Position numbers and translations under genes: made by a program
The notes under the pieces: model-generated
Seen by the model: the letters and a program-made list of their open reading frames with translations, nothing else
The model's database searches: none
What the model was told of the DNA's origin: nothing
Shown: positions 23,797 to 35,923 of the stretch, in pieces
How the letters are laid out: each line of letters starts with the position of its first letter
Numbering within the stretch: position 1 is the stretch's first letter
Assembly (NCBI GenBank): GCA_032718475.1
Contig: JAUCBJ010004437.1
Coordinates: 1 to 64,000 of the forward strand
Source: Nemertoderma westbladi
Lineage: Eukaryota > Xenacoelomorpha > Nemertodermatida > Nemertodermatidae
DNA: 64,000 nucleotides
Direction of reading: 5' to 3'

Positions 23797-24264
23797 TTTG
23801 CACGGAACTACCTTATTAATTATCTAGTAAATGCCATTATAATGCAAATCAAACACCCTCTTATTTGTTACACTGATTCCGGGGTCTAACACAAATCCTC
23901 GACAGGCCACTCGTGGACCAACAGCAGGTTCCCTGAGCGAAACCGGAGGTCACGTGGGAAGGGAGGTAGGCATTTCTACTAGGGAAGCGCCTAAGGGATC
24001 GTATAAGGGTCTTTCGACTATCTAACACATACACCCGACGAAAGATATCCCTCTAGGTTAGTTACCTTTACTGGAGGAGATCCCTTACACAGTTAAACTT
24101 TTAAATCCGTAGTTGTTCCTAGTAGTAGGTATTTTAATATTATGTGTTCTGGGATTTAATAAGTATTCGTTTGTTCTTTTACTGTAGTATTGAGAAATGG
24201 TAGTTGTAGTTCCTTAACTGGTGTACTGTACTTAGATTAAATATATATTTATAGTGAAATCTTA
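23797..24264. other. No gene seen
   Basis: Spacer between the inverted-repeat element and the gag remnant. Parts may be decayed BEL/Pao sequence but nothing is readable. Confidence 0.4.
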
Positions 24265-24690
24265 ATACAAAGTATTCTCGTAGAGCTGTCAGTGTAGGTA
24301 GTTTTGCTTTCGTTCGTAAATCGGTTGGTATTCTGCGGACTGATCCAACCAATCTAACTGTCTACAGATTTATTGAATCACATCAGAAAATTATATAATC
24401 CCATTACAAGGTACCTTCCGAGGTGCTATTAATTTCGCATAAACATGCTTCGCTATTGCAGTTAGATTACCATACTCCCAAACTTGGTTTAATCCATTTG
24501 GGTGTCCTATGAATTTGGACACCGTCACTTTAGGAGGCCCTTCCAGATATTCTAGGAGAAATCGAAGCTTTTCACCATTAGATACTGTAAAACTGAGTTT
24601 TGTATATTATCTTTATAATGTCTTTCCTCTATCCTCTTTCGTAAATGCAGTATGGAAATATTCATTTAAAAATATAGCCTTTTCGATATC
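24265..24690 (-). pseudogene. BEL/Pao gag remnant
   Basis: On the minus strand this reads SNGEKLRFLLEYLEG, KFIGHPNGLNQVW, YAKLIAPRK and ICRQLDWL. Each matches, with substitutions, the gag core of the outer element at 49050-49400. It carries stops and lacks the rest of the element. It is a relic of a relative of the outer element and lies just beside its insertion point. Confidence 0.82.
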
Positions 24691-24803
24691 TGCTGTAGCA
24701 AACAAACCAAATTTCTAAAAGATTTTGGGGTTACTATGGGCATCACTTGCAATTTTACGTTCGTAGGCGTTCGAAAGCATATTTGTTTCTAGCTTGCTTG
24801 TAG

Positions 24804-25955
24804 TGTTTGCGCTTTTAAGACCTTTGACAGTTTAACCTGCCAAATTAGGATGTCTTTTAGATGATATATAGTCTTTAGCCTATGACGAGTATTTGATACA
24901 CTACATTAGCCGAAGCCAGTCTATGCGCAATCATTCACCCGCTGGATATACCCGGGAGACTGAATTCGGAAGCTTAATGATTGATGGTGTAAGCCTACTG
25001 TATTATTCGACTGATCGTAATATATAATCTCTGACAAATATTATTCACTTTCGGGAAATATTAACAGTTCCTTTAGGACGTGGCGCTCTAAATATGTAAA
25101 CAGAGTTATGACTTAAACTAGACACAACGAAAAGGCTATAGATTCACGTATATGGCGCATTCTTTAGGAGATGCTTTGTTATCAGTTACACTCATACACA
25201 ATGCTGCACAATACTGCACACTAATCTGCCGACCTTCACTAAATTTGGTCACGTATAAAGAGAGCAACATACAATTTATGTGAATTTATGGCATATGAAA
25301 TAGCATTAGATTCACTTCAAACCACTTAACATAGGTCGCAATCGTTTATCTGTAACCGGTCTCTCTAACCTTTAGTATATCAAGAAGATTGGGATGTCGG
25401 ACTATTGATCAGTATTCCAAATATAATCTTCCATCAACAAATATAATGAATAACCGACAGTAAAAGCAGTAATATTAGTAATTTATGGATAGTGAGTGAG
25501 TAAGTGAGTAGATAACAGATATATGTTCTATAATTAAGCCTACTAATGTAAGACTAAAGACTGAAACACGGAGGTGCCAAAAGCCGGTGTTCTTAGGCTC
25601 TGGGCAAAAACATAACACTGAACTACTGAGTTTCTGTATCCACCTCCAACACAGAAACAAAAAACGCTCTGATTGGTCAACCGAACAACGAGAGAACAAA
25701 GAAACAAAGAAATGTCGACGTGGCAATATCAGCTGTTAGCCGTCGTCATGGTAGCGACACTGTTTTCAAGAGTATCTAGCTTATCGCGTCACGAGATTGC
25801 GGATTATGTCCTCTAAAGTACAAATACAGAAGAAATGACTTTTATGTCCTCTAAAACACCAGTGCAGTAAGGACACGGCCCTTTTATGCCTGGTAAACCA
25901 ACCACAGAGTACTTTACGGGGAAAATAACCGGCTAATTACGCAAAAGCTTTTACA
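24804..25955 (-). repeat. 3' LTR of the outer element
   Basis: 1152 bp. It begins TGTTTGCGCTTTTAAGACC and ends GCAAAAGCTTTTACA on the plus strand, so the transcribed minus strand also runs TG to CA. Just inside its internal edge (25956 onward) the element strand reads CTGGGAGCGG, a plausible polypurine primer. Short frames inside it are also present in the other LTR and are not genes. Confidence 0.93.
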
Positions 25956-26426
25956 CCGCTCCCAGAAAATGGGATTTAAGTCTATAAAATATAACAAATC
26001 ACAGTTTCTAAAATATAAAGATACTCTAAACAGTTAGTCTTTCTTACGCAGACGGCGTTTACGCAGTTTTTTGAGGCTAGCAAGAGTCCTTTTCTCTTTG
26101 GGGGGAGCCACTTTACTAGGAGGGCTATAAATCCTGGGTGAAGGGTGCAATATGATTGCATCAGAAGGTGTAGGATTATGGTCGGGGTATCCGCCGTTTC
26201 GATATGCTTCTCCTCGAGCTGATTTTCCTCCGCTCGTAGCTGGATACGTTCATCCAAAAACTCTCGCAGAGAATGGGGTTGTCTAAGTTCGATATCTTCT
26301 TAGAGATTCTGGATTTCACAATCGAACTGAGATAAAGACAATTCGTTTATCGCTTGGACTTGCTGTTACAACTTACGTTTATCTGAACAAACGCAGGTTT
26401 CCTTTCTGATCTTTGTAGAATAGCGT
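25956..26426 (-). other. 3' internal end of the outer element, with decayed coding texture
   Basis: Between the stop of the 3' ORF and the LTR. One frame encodes a Glu/Gln-rich helix around 26140-26260. Another ends in a proline-rich stretch followed by LKKLRKRRLRKKD before a TAA at 26034. A frameshifted C-terminal extension of the preceding ORF is likely. Confidence 0.4.
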
Positions 26427-27557
26427 TTAACTCGTTTGGTACAACGTTCTCCGCCACTCTGGTGACAGGTTATATCGTGTCAAGCCGGGACGATGGTAAG
26501 GGTTAAACGGCGATATTAAATGTCCGCGTCCCAATCCGGCTAGGTAGAATGGGCTAATATCTAGGAAGCCCACAACTAGGGTGCCACCGACTAATTGTTC
26601 AGGTAACACTAGATCTTTGAGCAGTGAGTACAGCTCGGGAGGATCCGTCATACTAATAGGATCAAGAGTCTGAAGTCTCACTAGGGAATGAGGAGTTCTG
26701 ATCGAGTATTCCGAAACTCTGATCATTGGTTTATTTAAGGATCGTCTGAGTCGAACGAGCGTAGGTGATACATCGAACAAGTTTCGCTCGAAACTCCCGT
26801 AAGTATAGCGAGTAAAACCGTGTTTAAAGCAACGTCTCCGCGGATGTTTATGTCTTTCCGTTTGTTGGTTGGGTCTTGGGCATTCATTGCAATAATACCC
26901 AAAAACGTACGTCTTGTAGGGGAAACGCGAGTGATCTTTCTCCAGCTTACAATATTCCTCCATCCGTTCGAAGCTATTCGGTACAACAGGTAGCGGTCGA
27001 TCGGCGGTAAGATACATCATAGGGGAATAGAGCCGTTTGAGTTCTACCATGCGGTCATGATGTATACCTTGAGGATATCGAGTTTCTAGATTTTGTTGAC
27101 TGGCAATATTGAGATATGTTTCTATCAGGAATTCCAGATAATCGTTGAAGTCGCTGCGTTTATCCGGCTCCTCAACGTCTTCTCTTTCGAGTCTGTTTCG
27201 AATAGAATTCTCGTGTTCCATTCTCGGTTTATCGTTCCGCCTCCGCTGGGTAGGATATTTCAATCGTACCATTTCCCTTTTGGTGTCGACATTGTCCGTA
27301 TTGTGTAAATCGATAGGATGGCCAGTAGTTAAGAAGTCCACATACGTACCATTACGATGCGTATAGCGAGCGGTGAATTTCTTATAGTCCAACTCACGCG
27401 TGAGCTGCTCTTGGGACATTGGCGGTTCGATATAACGACCATCGTCCTCCACAGCAGTTGGACCAGCGTCGCCGTGTATCAAGCTATCAACAAACGCTTG
27501 TAAAGGTAGAGTATATCGCTCCCTGATACCAAGATCATCTTCTATCAACTCAATCAT
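26427..27557 (-). CDS. Outer element 3' accessory ORF, unknown function
   Basis: A 376-residue frame from an ATG at 27557, on the same strand as the retroelement genes and in the position an envelope gene would occupy. I do not recognise the family. There is no signal peptide or transmembrane span, so it is not a retroviral-type envelope. Visible features: an acidic N-terminus, a long Arg/Glu-rich middle (residues 100-160), a possible zinc site near 225-250 (CNEC ... HKHPRRRCFKHGF), and a hydrophobic stretch near 325-345. Pieces of sense-strand coding texture continue past its stop to 26034 in other frames, suggesting it was once about 130 residues longer with a basic tail. Confidence 0.6.
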   Translation of the reverse strand: MIELIEDDLGIRERYTLPLQAFVDSLIHGDAGPTAVEDDGRYIEPPMSQEQLTRELDYKKFTARYTHRNGTYVDFLTTGHPIDLHNTDNVDTKREMVRLKYPTQRRRNDKPRMEHENSIRNRLEREDVEEPDKRSDFNDYLEFLIETYLNIASQQNLETRYPQGIHHDRMVELKRLYSPMMYLTADRPLPVVPNSFERMEEYCKLEKDHSRFPYKTYVFGYYCNECPRPNQQTERHKHPRRRCFKHGFTRYTYGSFERNLFDVSPTLVRLRRSLNKPMIRVSEYSIRTPHSLVRLQTLDPISMTDPPELYSLLKDLVLPEQLVGGTLVVGFLDISPFYLAGLGRGHLISPFNPYHRPGLTRYNLSPEWRRTLYQTS

Positions 27558-29212
27558 ATCTGCTATATAAATTTATCCATATTATAATGAGTTTACATTT
27601 AGGCGAGCGGGCGTCGCTGCCTACCCCTCTCTGCCCCCGGACAGTGCGAGATCCTCAGCGCTGATGTACTTTCGCCGATGTGCCTATCGCCAACGTCGTA
27701 GCTGCACAACGACTACAACAACCAGCACGAGCCACTCCACCGTCCGTCCCAAAGGCTTAGATATACTTCAGGTTCTTACTGGAGAGTTAGGGTTACTTTC
27801 ACAATTGCGACTCGCTACTGTAAACACACCTTAGTAGTAACATTCACCTACAAACGCACAAATTCCACGTAACTGTCACAAATTGTACACATTCTATCAC
27901 ACATTCGGGTCATTTGTCCGTTAGTCAAGTGCCTTCCAGAATGTCACGTTGTTATTATGTATCTTTAGATACTAGCGGTGTGCTATTTATTCCGTATGCT
28001 ATTCAATGGGCAAGCCTGTTATTGTTCTTTTAACTCACTTCTAATTCTAGCGTGGTTGTTGCCATGGTGACATTATGGAAAGCTAGCAGTAGAATTAGGG
28101 TAATTCTCATGCATACAGATCTGGGATGCTATTTAATAGTAATTCTTTAATGGTCAATATCCCCTTTATACATGATTCTATGAATTTTATCGGCTATTGA
28201 CTATACATTGGAGATTCTCGCACACAAATACACTTAATAGAGTGAATCTCCGCTCCCATGATCTATTAATTAATGGAATTTTGGGAATGTTATAAATTGT
28301 ATAAAATGACAATTTATTAAATTCATCGAAATATCTGAATTTAAATTTATTCCCGTAAATTTTATTATTTAATGTTAAATAGACACAATTTTATTCCAGA
28401 ACGTGTCTGGGGACTGGGATCCTTGATTCTAGGAATTTTGTCCTTTTAAGAGTATCGGTAAGTGCTACGATATCTTAATCGACTAGAATTTTAAAGGATC
28501 TGATATTTGACAGATTTTTGTAAATATTAATAATTAATATTTAGGATGGGCACCAGTTTATTCCAGAACTTGTCTGGGGACGTTAACCATTGATTCTAGA
28601 AATTTGTCTTTCAAGTATATCGGTGGGTGCCGCGATATCTTAATCGACTAGAATTACATATGGTCAAAGGGTTTAACAGATTTATTTTGCGTTATACGCT
28701 ACTGTTAAAAGGACATCACGCTACTATATGTATTATTTAATATACGGTATGAGAGCAATATCGCACGAAGCAATGTCAGTGTGAAGAGGCAAGTCGTTTC
28801 CAAGGTCTACCCAGAGCTTGGTTTAGCCGAGACACGAGGATCTGAACTTTGCATTCCTAATACTCTGCCTACCAATAATACTTGAATATTGTAGTGGCTT
28901 TATTGTACTTTAATAAGTACGAAGATTTCATCTTACTGTAGTCACGTATTGATAATGTAATACGGGCAGTAAGGAAAGAGAAAAATTAATTATTTCTCGC
29001 CATCACACTAAATATATAATATAAGTAATTACGTACGTAATAAACACTAATATATTGCACTAATCTACTAAATGATCACTAAAATAACATGTTACTAAAT
29101 AAAATTAAATAAAACGATTAAAATAAAATTACATAATAATACATACATAAATATAAAAATAAAACAAATACAAATATAAAGTAATATGGTCACACACCCA
29201 CTCCAGCCGTTG
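27558..29212 (-). other. Non-coding interval of the outer element with a direct duplication
   Basis: No long frame between integrase and the accessory ORF. Two imperfect copies of a block of about 110 bp lie at about 28390-28500 and 28557-28660 (TTATTCCAGAAC, GTCTGGGGAC, TTGATTCTAG, CGATATCTTAATCGACTAGA), spaced 167 bp. This could hold RNA signals or the splice acceptor for the 3' ORF. Confidence 0.55.
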
Positions 29213-30391
29213 TTAAGTTGGGGAGTCCCTAAATGTTTGTTGGATTAGGGAGGTGGTCGTGGGAAGAGTATCTTGTCTCCCATAGTTTCCGGAGAGTTCT
29301 CTGTCTCTTTCCAGTAAACATAAACGTCCCACTGGGCGATTGAGCTGCTGCGTCTCGAAGACAATTCCCGGTTTCTTGAAGTTACGTCGCATGACGACGA
29401 GTTCTACCGATCGCACCAAACCGTCATCCGAGATGTGCGTCTCGATTATACGACCTGTCTGCCACCGCTTACGTGGAAGATCCACATCCACAATAAGCAC
29501 CATGTCTCCAGCGCTGACGTTTTCTTGCTGCGCAAACCACTTAGTTCGAAGTTGTAGCGTGGGCAGATAATGTTTTTCGAAATGGTCAGCGAAACGACGG
29601 GATAACAACTGCATGAGTTGCCAAGTTTGTCGGCAGTACTCGTCTCCGTCTGTGATTTCCGATTGTGGGAGCATGGCTACAGGTTTCTTCAGTAGGAAGT
29701 GCGCGGGTGTTAGCGCCTCCAGGGAATCGGGACTCGATGAGACTGGCATAAGCGGTCTCTCGTTGAGATAGGCGGCGATTTCTTCCATTAACGTCCGCAA
29801 AAGTTCGTCGGTGAGATAAGCGCGGCAAGGCACTATAAAATGAAATGCTGTCTTCACACTTCTTATTAATCTCTCCCAACTTCCTCCCCACCAAGGGGCG
29901 TCGGCGGCGTTGAAGGTCCAACTAGACGCTGTTACTCGTAGTTGGTCGTCCACCTGTCTTTGGTTCCAATCTTTGACGTAAGCTGTGATTTCATTGTTGG
30001 CACCAATGAAGTTTGTTCCCTTATCAGATCTCATCGTGTTACTAGTGCCAAAGCGAGCGATCTGTCGTCGTAAGCTTAATAGAAAGCTGTTGGTAGATAA
30101 ATCGTTCACCATATCGAGATGGATGGCTCTACAAGTCATACAAACAAAGATTACACACCATCTCTTGACTATAGTCCTAGCACGATATACTTCAATAGGG
30201 CCAAATAAATCCACACCGGTATTAGTAAAGGGTGGTTCATAAAAGCTTACTCGTTCCCTAGGTAATTCTGCCTCTCGCTGTGTTAAAGGCCTACTGAATG
30301 CTTTCCTACAGGGTATACAGTTCCTAAGAACTTGGTTCAGAGCTCTACGGGGTTTATAAAAATAATAGCGAGTTCGAATTTTGCTAAGAAC
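29213..30391 (-). pseudogene. Outer element integrase (downstream of one in-frame stop)
   Basis: Continues the pol frame after a TGA at 30392-30394. The first part completes the integrase zinc-binding domain (a CIPC motif pairing with the histidines just before the stop). The catalytic core shows VDLFGPIEV (first Asp), RSDKGTNFIGA (second Asp) and WWGGSWERLIRSVK (Glu). The C-terminal region has AGDMVLIVD and the RPVGRLCLLE ending typical of BEL/Pao integrases. Apart from the TGA the frame is open, so the lesion may be one base, or the stop may be read through. The first downstream ATG (30214) would give a core lacking the zinc domain. Confidence 0.85.
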
Positions 30392-33300
30392 TCATTCTCT
30401 ACCAGCATGATAAAGTTTGCTGTGAACATCTACAATCATCTTGACTTGTATTTCAAGATTTCTAATGAGTATGGGGAACTTAGTATCAAAGGATAATGGG
30501 GCATTCGTTAACCTTCCTCCAACACATATCAACCCATCTATCATTGTGCTAGAGAAACGATCCCTTAAGCGCATCTGTGGATTTCTCAACAACAGGAAAT
30601 ACTTATCGGAATCTTCATAGCATTGTAAGAGTCTCAGCATCTGTTTGTTGGTTTCTTCATGCTCCTGATAACTGATCTTCTCCTTCAGAAACTTGTCGGG
30701 TATCTTATATTGGGGAAGATCTTTAATAACATGGACCTGCACTGATGTTATGGGAGCGGTATCACCTTTGGCCTTCATCCCGGAGTAGTGATGGTGAAAA
30801 CATCTCTTTAAATATGTAACGGCTTTACAGAGCCGATTCCAGGAACTGTAGTGATGTATCGCTCTCTGCAGAAGAGGTGAGAGTCCTTGCGAGACGTCTG
30901 GTATGCCAGATTTCCAATCTTTATCACGGATTTCCACAATGGGTTTATTTGTGGCTGTGGGTTTCTGATCCAAAGCGTCGTCTCCGGAAGTATGTAGTAC
31001 AGACAGATCTACTGTGGGTTTGAATAACTTCGATTTACTCGCCTGAGTTTTAGGTTTGACTTTCTCCGCTCCCTTGGCCTGTCTAATTTCTGCTGTAGTA
31101 AGATGAGGAGGCCATTCTTCTTCTTCTTGGTAGAGGAAGTCGGGTCCACCTAACCAGTCTGGAGTATCTACCAGTTCTTGTGGAGTTGCTCCCCTGGAAG
31201 CGAGGTCTGCTGGATTAATCGTTCCGGGGCAATGTCTCCATTGATCCATCGTCGTGCGACTGAGTATAATAGCTACTCTGTTGGTAACGAAGACGCTGAA
31301 CTGACAGACTTCATTGGTTATATACTCCAACACGAGTAAAGCGTCGGTCCAATAGACAGTTTTCTCCAGGGGATAGTCGATCTGTTCTGTTACATTCCGG
31401 CCGATGGCTGTAGCGTATAGAGCCGCTTTTAACTCCGCTCGAGGAACTTTCAACTTGTTGTTTATCAATGCCTTAGAGGTAACCAAGGCGACTTTGATTC
31501 CGTCCGGAGTTTCCACCCTTAGGTAGGCTACTATACCTATTCCCATATCGCTGGCGTCTCCAAACACATGGAGTTGATATGAATACGTAGGGAGAACATG
31601 ACCAAAATATGAACGGGAAATTATAAAGTTTTCGATGGCTGGTAGAGAATCTTCCCATTTCATCCACTTCTTTAATAATTCTCCCTTAAGTGGATCGTCC
31701 CATGAGTGGTTTTCAAGCCACATTTGTTGTACTAAACTCCGAGCAATCAATATAACTGGGCTAATAAATCCCAATGGATCGAAATAAGTGCTCAGGATAC
31801 TTAAACAAATCCGTTTAGTCCGAACTGGATTATCTCGCTGTTTTAATTGGAAAAACAGGATATCTCTTTCTGTGTCCCATTTCAAACCAAGGGTCTTAGT
31901 TTCTGGGAGATCATCCTTTATTAGATCTAGGTCTTTTGTTCCCCGATCTTCAACCGGGATCAACTCCAGAAACTCACGGGAGTTGCTAGTGAATTTAGTT
32001 AATCGAAATCCTCCTTTCTTTAAGCATTCTACCGTTCCTTTAGCGACCTCAATGGCTTCTTCTACTGATGGAAGGGACTTCAGATTATCGTCCATGTAGA
32101 TGTCTCGTTTGATATTGTCGATCACTTCTTTAGAGAAGGCGTCTCGGTTGTCATCCGCAGTGGTGCGCACCACGGAACAGGTGTTTGAAGGGCTCGAGAT
32201 TATCCCAAAAGCTTGGATGGTCATCCAGTACTCCACAGGTTTCTTATTGAGGTCTCCTTCAGGCCACCACAAAAATCGTAGGCTATCTCGATCCCTATCC
32301 AGCGCTTTGACTTGTAAGAACATGCCTTCTATATCTGAGGCGAAAGCAATGGAATATTGTCTTAATCTTAATAGTATTCCCAACAAGGATTGGAGTAAGT
32401 TGGGTCCGGGTAACAATTCAGAATTAAGAGATTGGCCCATATAAAGTGTGGAACCGTCAAACACCACTCGTACTTCATGGGGTTTACCGGGTTTGGGAAC
32501 GTAATGGTGAGTTAAATAATACGTTCTCTCAGTTATAGGGGTTTCTGCCGGTACTAGCTCCGCATATCCCTTGCTAATAAACTTCTTCAACTGCGTTTGA
32601 TACATTTCTTTAGCTGAAGAATTTGCCGTAAGGCGTCGATGTAGTTGAGCAATTCTTTTCTCCGCCAAAGGTCTGTTGTTAATGAACTTTGGTTCTCGCT
32701 TTCGGAAAGGAAGACCGATCTCATATCTACCTTGATCTTTAAGAAAACGAGTAGTTGTCGCTTGGATCTGCTTGGCTCTTTCTTCCTCCACCGATAGGGC
32801 CTTATCGTAGGAGTTGGGCTCTACGACTTCTTGAGTAAAGAATCTCACGGCGTGTTCATCTCGAGTCTTGGCATTATAACGTTCAATGACGTCATTAAGC
32901 TCGTCGTTATAGTCGTCTCGCTCGGATGGGAGAAGGAGTTGACATAAGTTCACTTGATTTTGCCAAGTCTCGCTTTCCTTAAGGAGATCGATGGCATTCT
33001 CCTCATCAAAAAGTTGATGTATATCGTCGTTGTCTGAGGAGTATGGAGTTCCCTCAGTTGGATCGTCGAACTCACTGTTCTCAACTTCCCATTCTCGCAC
33101 TTGATATACTTGATCTTTCGGTAATCTTTCTATGAGAGTTCTACGGGAAGGGCCAGTAAAGTACCAACCTACTCTAGTTCTTACCGCATAGGTTTGTAGT
33201 GGCTGCGGTTGAGCAGGCCGTTTCTCCAATGTCTCGAGCGCCTCATGCGCGTTTTGGCCGATGAGTATTTGCACTCCAGGATAATCAGTCTGGAATCGAG

Positions 33301-34500
33301 GTATCTTAAGATATTGAATGCTCTCATCCTCGTCCCAATTATAAAGGTCTGCTTGAGTAGTAGCGAAATTCTTTATAGCCACCATTTTCACTGACCTTAT
33401 GCTACGTTCTCCTAGTTCGTCCTGGGGGGTGGACAACGCACCGACATAATAATCCGCGGTTACTGTGGATTTCCAAACTTGCATAATTCCCGACATGTTT
33501 AGCTTAGTTCGGAACTTGGGTTGTCCAGCGAATATGTCTTCGGCTAGCTCTTTGTCGATGAATGTTCCTGTACTACCTGAGTCAAGGAGGGCGTTCACTA
33601 CATAACTCCTTTTTGGTCCGTGGACCCTTACCTGTACCACAGGAAATTCTCTAATCCCTACATTGGAAGTTGGCGCTTTCCAAAATGGTTGTTGATCAGA
33701 AGTAGTTAGGGTAATGTCGCTGTCCGTATCCTTTTCATACATGAGTGCTCGATACACTGTGGTATTTATTGTGTAACAGGATTCGTTTTCGTCGGAGAAC
33801 TTGTCTGTATAGAATCCTTCCATCTCAGATTGATCAGTGTCGTTCACATCACTGAATTGGACATGTAGTTCGGAATCACTTACCTGACTCGGACTATTTC
33901 GCTCGAATTCCGTGTGCAACAAGATATGATGTTTCGCACCGCACTTGGCACATCTTGTGTCAGAGTAACAGGTTCGCCGTTGGTGTCCATGTCTGAGGCA
34001 ATTATAACACAACCGCTTATCCCACATGACTTCACGTCTCTCAGTTAATGATTTCTTTAGAAATTCATCACACATATTTAAGCGATGGGTCCCATCACAT
34101 AGCGCACATTTCGGTTTGATGTTACTTACCTTACTCTGAGTAACATTGTGTACACTTGTCTTTTCTTCTGGCTTTCTCACCTGAATTCTCTTGGGAGACG
34201 TAGGAGGAGTTTTTCTTACCTGTTCTCTCCTGTCATTGGTTCGAGACTTGAATTTACTTACCTGATCTTTAGGCATTTTATTGACATAATAAGATCTGTC
34301 AGTGTCTTTCCCGCTATCTTCTCCTTGAGAAGTCTGGCTTTCGCCGTCGTCTGTATAACACACTGGTGTTACCTTTCTCCTAGAGACGGGTTTTTCACTT
34401 ACCTTGTTTTCCGGTGTCTTCTCTCTGGACAGTTTTAGGAGCTGTAATTTCACTTCTCCATCTAGGAATGACATGAGATCAGCCATGGTAGGGTCTCGTC
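30392..34500 (-). CDS. Outer element gag C-terminus, protease, RT and RNase H
   Basis: Open from the insertion junction at 34500. Counting from the ATG at 34486 it has 1364 residues. Order: end of the gag core; Cys/His zinc-knuckle cluster (127-190: CALC, CYNCLRHGHQRRTC, CAKC); A17-type aspartic protease (LLDSGSTGTFID, about 301-312); RT palm with ASDIEGMF (716) and YMDD (797-800, where BEL/Pao usually has YVDD); RNase H (GDASDMGIG near 976, AELKAALYA, WTDALLVLEY); and the first half of the integrase zinc domain (VHSKLYHAG) before the stop. It makes the enzymes that copy the element RNA in cytoplasmic particles. The 5' part of its gag lies at 48927-50306 beyond the inner element. Confidence 0.93.
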
Positions 34501-35038
34501 TGTGACGGGATCCAGGAGGGATCCCGATTTATCCGATGTGGTATTTAGTCCACGCGTCCCCGCCGTGTATAAGAGTGAAATAAAGATAACTGAGTTCTGA
34601 AGTTCGGTGTATAATAATAGGTTATAGGATATAGATATATTGTGAATTATACGGTAGGCGGGATACGGTAACTAAAGTCCCGTGATCCCCTAACTAAACT
34701 AATTGGCTGTACCCTACGCTAGCACTGCTGCACTGAGATAACTGAATCACTGATTAATAGGTTATTGGTTATATTGCACGGTGGCCTTACTGCTACTCAA
34801 TCGATGCCATTCCCCCCTCTGATTGGTTAATACCCTTGTTGGCGCCCCGTGGAGTATTCCCGTTCACTCCACCTATTTCCTCTGGGTTAGGGGTTTGGCC
34901 CCTGACCCTCTATTGTGTGCTTCCTTCCCACTCTTATTGGGATGGCACGAGTTGGTTAATTGCCCAATCTCGTGGCTCCCAATATTGCTTATCGGCTTAT
35001 AACTTTATGGGGTGTTGGCGGGATTGAATAAGCTAACA
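34501..35038 (-). repeat. 3' LTR of the inner element
   Basis: 538 bp, TGTGACGGGATCC to AAGCTAACA on the plus strand. The sequence just inside it (35039 onward) reads ATGGGGGGGAG on the element strand, a good polypurine tract. The only difference from the 5' LTR noticed is G versus A at about 34682. Confidence 0.96.
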
Positions 35039-35923
35039 CTCCCCCCCATGCTATCTTCCCGGTAAGAAGATAGCATCAACCAAAAAAGTGCGTTACAATC
35101 CCGCTGGATCCCGATCTAGTATCGGGTGTGGGGTGGAATTCTTTTCTCTAGGAGCCGGTTTTCCAGGCCGCCCCCTATGGGTATGATAACGCTACCCTGT
35201 GTGCCTGGCGTCTCATGTCGGGCCGATCGCGCTCACCTCTTCACACGACCTTTGTTTCCCCAACACTTTCGCCCTATCTCACCTTCACTCTCACCCTAGC
35301 TCTCTCACATTCGGACCTCCCCGTCCCTTACTCAGCCTCTTATCCTCCCCCCCCACACTCTAGAATCGCGTCCGCACTCTCTCTGCACTCCACTCTATCA
35401 CTTCGATCCTCAACCTCACTTTGACTGTTTTTATCTCTCCTGACGAACCTCCCCCCCCTCTCGTGCCGTCGCACTCAAGAAGTGTGAAATTGTCAGTTGT
35501 CTCGTCCATAGTGCCATAGTCAGTTATTCCCCCCAGTCCCACTAGCTAGTTGAGAAGGGTTGTATGACTATAGTACTTACTCCAAACGTATGTATTTTAC
35601 TGCTAATCACTACGTACGTACATACAAATTGCACTTATATGATTATTTGCATTAATTAAATTTGTACTTAATAGTTCGTACGTTACATGCGGCGCCTTCC
35701 AGGCGCACCACTTCCCAGTCTCAGTCTCATTCCCTCGTCCCCGGGAACTTATCTGTTCCTCCTCACGTCCTCTTCCCTGGCCCGTTTCTTGGTTATCACC
35801 GCTCCTCTGGCATCATCCGCTTTCTGCTTCCGGACCTTCGCTGCCACTTCCTTGCTGATCCCGGTCGTCGGCTCCTTGGGCGCTGGTGTTATTAAAGCCC
35901 GATACCGCTTCGCCGGTGGCCCC
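35039..35923 (-). other. Inner element 3' untranslated region with polypurine tract
   Basis: Begins (element strand, at the LTR edge) with a purine run including seven Gs. Otherwise C- and T-rich on the plus strand with several C6-C9 runs. No long frame on the element strand. Confidence 0.7.

Noticed and set aside
25475-25726. An 83-codon frame repeated at 54625-54876
   Set aside because: It lies within the two LTRs of the outer element and is antisense-independent chance coding of repeat DNA.
26427-27557. Envelope gene of the outer element
   Set aside because: Position fits, but there is no signal peptide, no transmembrane anchor and no cleavage site.
34836-35027. A 63-codon frame repeated at 48724-48915
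   Set aside because: It lies within the LTRs of the inner element, on the strand opposite to its genes.
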